Assembly: GCA_944390115.1 (NCBI GenBank)
Contig: CALXOW010000026.1
Location: 1-41,870, forward strand
Origin: an uncultured Anaerobiospirillum sp.
GTDB lineage: Bacteria; Pseudomonadota; Gammaproteobacteria; Enterobacterales; Succinivibrionaceae
Direction: 5' to 3'
DNA length: 41,870 bases
Shown here piece after piece: positions 23,851 through 32,800 of the stretch. The first letter of the stretch is position 1; each line of letters begins with the position of its first letter. A program made the position numbers and the translations under genes. Under the pieces are notes generated by a model. That model was not told the origin of the DNA, searched no databases, and was given only the letters and a program-made list of their open reading frames with translations.

Positions 23851-26800
23851 CTATTTGGGCTGGTCCTTGGGCCCCTTTTGCTCTTTGGGCTCTTTGGGGA
23901 CTTTTTGCTCCTTGTTGCCGGCGTTGATGGCGTTCTCGGTGTAGAACTGGGCATTGTTCGCCAGAATGTCGCTTAAGGCTACTTCCTGATCAAAGGAAAT
24001 GGCGCCCTCCTCTAACATCTTGGCGAGCTCAGCTGCGGTGTAACCCTCATTCATGAGATGACGTAAGCGCAGCTTAATCAGCATGTCACCGACCGCGTCG
24101 ATATCCCATAAGTCCACACCCTCGTTGATGAGCAGCTGAGCAAAGCGCTCGGCGACCTCAGGGGTGACCACCGAAAGCTCGGAGAGATCAAAGTCGGCCA
24201 GCTCTTCATCTAAGAGCGTCAGATCGTTGCCCTCAGAACTGATGGTCATCTCTTGCGGCTTAGGCGCTTCAAACGGTGCCACCAGCGGCTCCATTACGTC
24301 GGGCTGAGTCAAGCCCAGATTAAATTGCACATCCGGCATCTTGCCCGAATCAGACATCGTGCCATCAGCTGACGTTGTGCCCTCAGCTGACGTCGTGCCA
24401 TCACCTGGAGCCGTGCCATCTGCTGAGGTCGTGCCATCACCTGGAGCCGTGCCCTCATTTTGCGCCTGTGCCTGTTGACGCGCCGCCTCTTGCGCCATGA
24501 GCGCTTTAGTGCGCTCAAAGACGCGCTCGATCTTGGCGCTGACCTCGCGATCGATTTTTTGCATATCGGTGGCACTTAAAGCCTTAAAGTAATAAGACTT
24601 AGGCTCCACCGGCAAGACATCAAGCGGTAGCGGCAACTCCCTCTCAAGTAGCTTGTCGGGATCAAAGTTTGATACCAGCTCAAAAGTACTCTCATTAGGC
24701 TTGACGGCCTGACCGCTGTGGCGTGCAAAGAACTCACCGCCTTCCTTGATTTGCTCGCAATCAAGCTCGATATCATTACGCCACGCATTAGGGGCGTATA
24801 AATAGTCCGGCATGCAAGTCTCAAGGTCAAAATGCAAGTGAGCAAGCTGCTTGTGATACACCGTGCCCAGGTTCGGATAGTCCAATGGCTTGAGCGTAGG
24901 CGCACTCCCCTTGGCTTTGGTGATCTGAGCCTCGAGCTTTTTAGCCTGCAGTTTTATCGTCTGCAAATTACGCTGCAAATACTCTTGCTCCGTCTTGAGC
25001 GCCTGCAAGAGCTGCTCTTGACGCTCGATCTCATTGGCACCTGTGAGGAACTCAGGATGATGGAGATAAGCGTCGGAATACTCTTGCTCCTGCGTGCGCG
25101 GAGCGTTGAAGCCTGGATTGCTTGCTTGAGCGCTCGTAAAGCAAGTTATTGGCAGTGCAGCTAAGCCCATCTTATGGCGCTGCTCTGCTGCCTCCGCGCT
25201 AAAATCAAACCAAGATCGGATGTTTAAGGCCGCGTTGATCGTGCTCGGTAAATAGTAGCGGTAGTCGCGCTGTAACTCTTGGGACAGCTCAATTGGGTAA
25301 TCATGCAGCTGATACCACAGCTTAGTGCGATAGCCCTCACCAATCAGGAACAAGTCATCGACAAAGTTGGTGACCGGGCGATTTTGATCTAAGTTGTAGC
25401 GCAGCTCACGACTCCCGACATCCCAATATTGCTGCTCTAAGAACAGCTCCAGCTTGCTTTCGACGGTATGCTGATAGGTCCCCTCGCCCCATAAAGCTAA
25501 GGCCAACTTGTGGGCATCGCCCTCATAGCTTGGCTTTGTAGAGTCGATCTCAGCGCTGGCCTTAAATTTGGTGAGCGGATCAAAGAGGGTGAACGCATCG
25601 CAGATGAAATGGGCCTGATAGTCATAGCCTGCCAACATCAGCGGCAGTAAGCGCTGCACTTCGCTGCCCTCATAACTGCGGCCATAGGACACATTAAGAC
25701 CACTGGCCTGAGCATAGACGTAGAGCGGTGGATAGCACAAGTATTGCGCGATCTCATCGGCGTTGCTAAGGCCAGCGCCGAGCTCACCAGAACCGGCGTA
25801 AGTGTTAAAAGGCTGCTCCTCTAAGCTCAGCTTATCGCCCACCCAGTCGCGCTTTAACTGAGCTTGCAAGCGCTGTGGGAAGTACAGCTGCGCTAAGTTG
25901 TAGCGATCACAGGCGTGGCGCCAAATGAGGCTCGTGAGCTTAGAGAGCTCACAGGTGCGAACACTGAGCTCACTTTGCTGCGCCTCGGAGAGCTTTTCCC
26001 AATGGCTGTAGTTGTACCAAACCTTAAGGAAGGTATCGAGACGCGGGTCGATCTCAGGATCGCGGTGGCGCAATAAGAACTCAGGACGCGAGAAGTTAAG
26101 CCAGAGCAGCATAAACTCCTCACGCTGCGGCGTGTACGGATAAAGCTCTTTAAGTTCCCGTGGCGCCAGCTCCGTGACCCGATTGAAGCCCTTACGATTA
26201 CACTTAGGCTTAGGGTTAGGTGCCTTAAGCGTTGATGGGTCTAAAGTCCCGGCCTTTAAGGCTGCGACCTCATCGTAGGTGAGCACGCGACAGAGCTTAT
26301 TGGACAGCGCAATGACCTGAGCAAAGAAGGCAGCATCAAAGCCCATGAGCGAGCACAGCGCTTCGCGCTTGAGCTCAGGATCAGCACTGGTAAAGTAGCG
26401 TTGCAGATTAGGCGCGCACGCTAAGAGATCAGGACTTGAGAGCCAATCAATCAGCGCCGGGTGGAGCACGCTGTCATCATTAAGATAGATCATGCGCGCT
26501 GGGGTCGCATCGCTACTGCTCAAGCTGACGAGCATGCGCTCATACCAGCTCATATGATAAGTGGCTAAGCTATCGGCGCAATCGACCACCATCGCCTTTA
26601 ACAGATAAGGCGGGGTGTCTTCAGGCACATTGAGGTAACGGCACAGCTTGGCGGAAAATGGGTTGCTCTCACCGTCTGCGTTCTGCGCAAAAGAGGTAGC
26701 CTCGTGCCGGTCAGGGAAGGCAAAGCTTAGCGCATACGAGGCCATCGAGGAAAAGCCGTCGCTGAGCTGTTCACCTAAAGTGTCACGCTCAAAGCGCCAC

Positions 26801-29800
26801 TTATAGGCGACAAAAGGCACCGTGGCCAAGGCCGAGTCAATCACGTCACAGGCGCCGTAGTAATAGCCCAGGCGCTGTAGGCGCGTGAGGAATTTGTGCT
26901 CAAGCTGGAAGCGCTCGTGCAAGCTTTGGTCTAAGGTCTCACGCATCGTGATGAGGTAGATCAAGGTCGTAAGCGGGCTATCTTCCTCAAAGAACATACG
27001 TGGTCTAAAGGCCTGCTGCTCCTTGACATGGTCATACTTCGCCCCGAAGTGCTTGTGCAGATAGCGCAGATAAGTACCAGGACCATCATTGGCCTCATCA
27101 AAGCTCAGCATGCCCGCGACATCTTCGTCTAAAGGCGAGTTATCGGTATAGCGCTCATAGACGCCATAGGCATCCTTAGCCTCAAAGTCCAAGGCCTTGG
27201 ACTTAGCGCTGATAAGTCCACTGCCCTCTGGCAGCGCAATCTTATCGCTGATAAAGCTTTGCAGGCGCGAGAAGAGCTCACTGCTGTGATCCGCCCCCGA
27301 GGTACCCACCACGATCGAGCTGCGCGGCTCCGGCATCTTGGCGGTCCCCGAGACCTTGGCATCGTCGACGCCCACTTTGCCGCCCAGTAAGATTGAATCA
27401 GGCGCACTCTCTTGCAGGCTGGCCACGACCTCACGGAGCTGACTTACCGGCTCTTCAATCGCCGCTGCGTCCAGGGTGCTGTCTTTTTGCTTGCCCTTAT
27501 GGGTTGAGCGCATCTCTTGACGGGCATTTTGGGTGAGCTTATCGGCCTCGCGGCGAGCTGACAGATCAGCCTCGACACCCCGGCGCGTACGTACGCGCTG
27601 CGGCATCTGCGAGCCTAAATCGAGACTGTTGTGGTCGAGCACCGTGCCATCGGACTTGATGCTCTTGGAGCGATAGCCACTGGAGGCCTCGAGCCCAAAG
27701 AGATCGAGATCGTAGAGCAAGGAGATCTTGGTTAAGCGCTCCATCAGCACGGCGTAACCATAGTAGTCCTCATCATTAAAGAGCGGACCTTGGTACTCGG
27801 CACCGGTCTCGACTGCCGCCAGCAACAGCTGCTCTTCGCGCGTGCGCTGATTGTCTTCAATCGGTACCCCGTGCCGTCCCAGCGGCATACCATCGATCTC
27901 TGGGGTTAAGCCATGATCGCTGACCACTCCTAAATTAGACGGCGTCTGCCACTTAGCATCAGGATGCTGATGGTGCTCATGCGCTAGGTTCAAATGAAGC
28001 CAAGCGACCTGATAACTGGAGTTAGTGTAAGTCGTACCAAAGGTGTGGTACGAATTAAAGTGCTCGTGGTAATTGGTTGGAGCGCGCGTGGCAATAAAAC
28101 AGAGCTCCTCGGCGCTCTGATGCCAGCGGCGCTCACGGCGCTCGTAGTTAAAGCCCCATAATTCATGGCCCTGCGCTACCGCCAAACGCGCCTGGGTCAA
28201 GTCCTCGCCCCTGCGTAGCTGCGGGGAGAGCAGCTTGGAGTGCTGCAAGACTGTGACTTGATCGGCCTCGCCTAATTGCCGTAAGGCGGCGTATGGCATG
28301 ATCGAGCAGGTAAAACCAAGCATACCGATGACGTCATCCAAGGAGCTCGGATTATGCTCATCGCTGAAGGTATAGCTGGTGAAGTAGCCGTCTTCAAGCG
28401 CGATCAAGCGCTCAAAATCGTCCGGACTTAAGATACGCTCGATCGTGGCGCGCATCTTCAAGCTCTCGAGCAGTTCGCGATAAGCCTGTTGCAGCTTGCT
28501 CGGGCTTAAATGCTTATTGGTCGCGTAGAAGTCGGCAATCAGGGCATCATCGCTTGGCTCAAAGAAGGCACGCCGCTCAGCCTTGGTGAGCTGACACAAT
28601 TGGTTGAGCTGCTTGCGCAGATCCCGCAAGTGGGTGCGCGCGATCGCCGCCTCCGATTCCTCAAGGCGCATCTCATCGTCGCGCTCATAGTAGGCGATAT
28701 AACCCGTGCTAGTGTAATAGACGTTGCCCAAGCTATCAGGCAAGAAGCGCAGCTTGCCCGGCACAATGCCATTGTAGTGCTCGTTGAGCAAGGTGTAGAA
28801 CTCGGAGAAGCCCTCGCGTGCCATCTTTTGCGCGAACTCGGTGAAGTTCGGGCTGGTGCAATCTAATTGCAGCACCTCTTCCATAAACTTGCGCGCAAGC
28901 TTGCTCTGCTCGTTTTCGGTGAAGTTATGGCCAAAGTCGTACTTAAAGAGGTGGCTTTGGCAATAGTAGAGGTAATTGCTGCAGCTATCAGGCATGCCGC
29001 GCATCATGTCACGGGCAATAATCGAGGTGAAGCTACGCTTAGGACCGTGCATCTTGCGGCTTAACTGCCAGCCATTGCGGCTGTACAAGATCAGCTGATA
29101 GAGGCTCGAGCATTGGTTGTAGAGGAAGTGGGTGCTATTAAGCAAGATCTCAAGGTAGATCTCCAGCTCCTCAGGCAGCTCTTGGTCGAGGTAATAGCCC
29201 AAAGGCGCGCTACTTGCGCCATTAGGCAGCACTTGATCCCAATTGCACCAACCGCTCAACGCGGCAGGGCTCATACTGCCGCGCCGCCAGCGCACACCCA
29301 GTGCGCGCGCCAGCGAGCCCGAGCGATCGTGCAGCCCGAGCTTCATCACCAAATCATGGGCATCAGCACGCCACGCGTCAAAGTCATCGCTGCTTTCCGC
29401 CTGTGGCGCGCCCTGGGCATGCGCCCCCTGAACCCGCGTCCCCTGATCACGCGCAGTGGCACCAGAGCCGTGAGCCCCAGGGCCGTGAGCGCCAGAGGCT
29501 TGAGCGCCCGCCTCAGCGTAGACCACCTCATCGTCCGGCGCGCTCGCTACAACTTGCGCCTGCGCTTCCTCCTGCGCGGCCGCCACCATATCCTCTGATT
29601 GCTGGGTATTAGGCTCATTGACCATCATGCTGGCATTGATGCGCCGCTGCATCAGCTGCGCTAATACCTGCGAAAGAGCACTGCCGTGCACCAAGCTAGC
29701 GCTTAAGAACGGCGCGACTGCGCGCAGCGCATCCTCATGCGGGCGCATGATGGAGCGCTCAAAGGCCTCACCATAAGGGGCGACACTTAAGTGGGAGTAA

Positions 29801-32800
29801 TTTAAGAGCGTATAGCGCTGGCCCACGCCCTTGCCTAAATTTCCTAAATAGCGGCAAAAGCCCTTAAACAGCGCAAAGTTGGGCTGGCTCACCTCACGGA
29901 TACTGTAAAGTGCGCCATAGAGCAGCTGCGAGTAGCTCGGGCGCAATTGGCTGTCATTGAGCAGGTTATAGCTGACCTCACCCACCGTCTTCATATTGCG
30001 ATCGGTCGCATAGCTGCGGGCGCACATCGCCACCGAGAAGGTCGAGGCAAAGTCGTTAAAGCGCATGTCCATGACATTGGAGAAAAGCCGGAGCATGCAG
30101 ATTAAAGCCGGGTAATCGTTGACCGACTCCACGGTATTGATGCGATCATTGACCGGCGCGGCGAGATCTTGCAGGAACTCAGGGAACAAGTCTGAGCGCA
30201 GCCAATTGTAGGTTAAGAGGCGCTCGATATGGCTCTTGCCTTGGCTCAGGGCGATAAAGAGCTTGCGCACCACGTCCTGGACTTTGTGGTCACTCAAACC
30301 AAAGTTCAAGAAGGCGTAGTTTTCAAGGTCGACCATTTCCACGGCCCCTTGCCAGTGGGCAAAGTTGCCATTGATGACCTTGTTGTTGTGCTCTAAGTTG
30401 TTAAGCTCCGGGCCAAATAAGCCGACCCAGGAACTGCGCTGGGCAAAGGTGCCGCCCAAATTGTGCGGCCCCATTACGCCGCTCTTGAGCAGCTCGGCCT
30501 TTAACGCCGAATTGGTGAAGGTGCGTTGGGCATCATCGGCCAGACGATACAGGCTCATAAAGTCAGGCGGCAAGATATCGCCATTGACCGAGAGCATCAT
30601 AAGCACCGCCCGCGCCTGGACATTGTGCTCGGCCAGTTGCTGTAAGTACTTAAGATAGATGATAAAAGGCAGCGGCTTGAACTTACCGGCCGCCTCTAAG
30701 GCCGTAAGCTCCACCCGCGCTTCTGGCACTTGCAAGGCTGCCGCATAATAGAGGCAGGTGTGCGCCAGCGCCGCGTCCTTAGGATCGTCCTTTAAGACCA
30801 GGTACTGTTCGTACATGCCATAAGGCTGATGCATAAAGAACAAGTGCTGGGCAAAGTTCTTGCGCTCGGCGGTGAGCTTATGCTGCACCAGGTAATGGGC
30901 CACGTTCTTAAAGGAGCGGCAGTCTTCAGCATGCGCGCCCCACAGCGCCAAGAGATCAGCCAAGACGTCATCATGGCGCATGCGCGCTGCTTGCGTCAGG
31001 TAATGCAGTGCCGCGCCTTCTTGCTGGGCCGCCGCCCCGCGCACGTACTCATCTAAGTACGGCATCAAGGTCGGCACCAAGTCACCGGCGGTATTTTCAA
31101 TTAAGTCTGCCACCAAGGCATAGCCCTGCTCACGATATTCCGGCAGCATCATACCCAGCTGCAAGAACATCACCGCCAGCTCTAAATTGTAAGTTGGGCT
31201 GTCATCATCAAAGAAGTTTAACGGCGAGCAATCCTCCGAGCCACTACCGGTGATTTGGCCATAGAGGATGGTGAGCCAGTAATTAGGCGAGCTTAACTCA
31301 AAGTTCTTACGCTGCGGCAGCGGCGTGATCAAGTACTTAAAGACCGCCAAGCAGCCATCGGGGCTGTACTCGCGGCGCATCAGCTCAGCAAGCTCCGCCA
31401 TCAAGTGCTCAATTAAAACCTGATAGCGCGTCGCCATAAAGCTCGTGCGCGTGAGCGCATCGCATAGCACCAAGATGGTGTTCGAGAGGACCACGCCCCA
31501 GGCATTGACCTCGCACAGCGACGGGCCGCCCTTACCGGCGAACAGATCGACCGGCACATAGGCGGCGCTCAAGCGCTCCTGCAGCAAGCGCCTGGCATCG
31601 AGTGCCTGCGCTAGGCGCGCGCGGATCACCGCAGAGCGCCCGAAATCGGCCTGGCTGCGCGGGTCAAAATCAGGCCCCAGCGCCGCCCCAGCCCCCTGCT
31701 CTGGTCCCAGAACAAAAGAAGAACGTCCTAAGGAGTCCTGGTAGGAACGCACCGAGTATGGACGGTCGGCTTTGAGCACATCCACGGGCTGACCCAACCA
31801 TGCGCCCAGATCCCAGCCCATATAATTGATGGCCTCATCGACGACGGCCGAGCAATGGCCACCATGGGAGGTAATGTGACCACCGCCACTGCCGCCTGCC
31901 GCGCGCATCAGCTCCGGGTTATTGGCCTCGACCAGACGGCGTAAGTCTGGATCTTGTCCCAAGAGCTGCGCCAACGCCGTGGCAAAGTCGTGGCGCTCAA
32001 TATAGCGATCGTAGCTTTGGAACAGGCGCACGCGATAATGAGCAAAGTCAAAGGCGATGCGCCCCAGATAAAAGCTGGCCAGCGCACGCAAGTGCTGATA
32101 CAAGAAGAGGCGCCCTTCGTCGTTGGCGTTGGCCAAAAACAGCGGCTGGCACATAGTGGCAATGTAGGACGAGGCCTCATAGCAGCCGGTCAAATCAGCA
32201 TAGGTCAACAGGGCATAGCCCATATGCAAGTGCTTGGTGCCGATGAGCTCGCCGGTGTAGTAAGCACGGCCCATAAGATAGGACGACCAAGCTGGAGTAC
32301 CCGGCATCAGCGCGACCATGCCATTGTCGCCAATCAGCTCACCGTATAAGGCCGGGCGCAAATAGTTGTAATCGTAGTACTGGCGCATCACCCAATCGGC
32401 GTTATGGTAGCGCCCGATGAGCTGGCCATTGACGCGCCCGTTATCTTGGAACGGATAGCGATAGTCGCAGCTTAGTTCTTGAGCAGCGATCACGGCCTCA
32501 GGACTGGTGGTTACCTTAAGACCTGGGACATAGGATGCCGCATCAAAGCGGCTAGCAGCACTGCTCTTAGCGCGCGCCGTGTTCACCCCAGGTACCGCCA
32601 TCTTGCTAAAGTGCCCGCCGTCATCACGGGCACCGCCTAAGGCCACACGCTGCGCCAAGGCCTCGCCGGTCAGAGGCTGGCCCTGATCATCATAGAGGGT
32701 GACACTACTGCCAATGCGGGCATTGCAGGCTAAGAAGGAGTCTAAGAAGACATGCTCCGGCGGGCGCGCATTCGACTGAGCGCCCTGAGCCCCATTAGGC

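Noticed and set aside
29113-29612. Several long plus-strand frames inside the giant gene
   Set aside because: They mirror GC-rich low-complexity codons of the minus-strand gene and overlap each other; none has a start signal.
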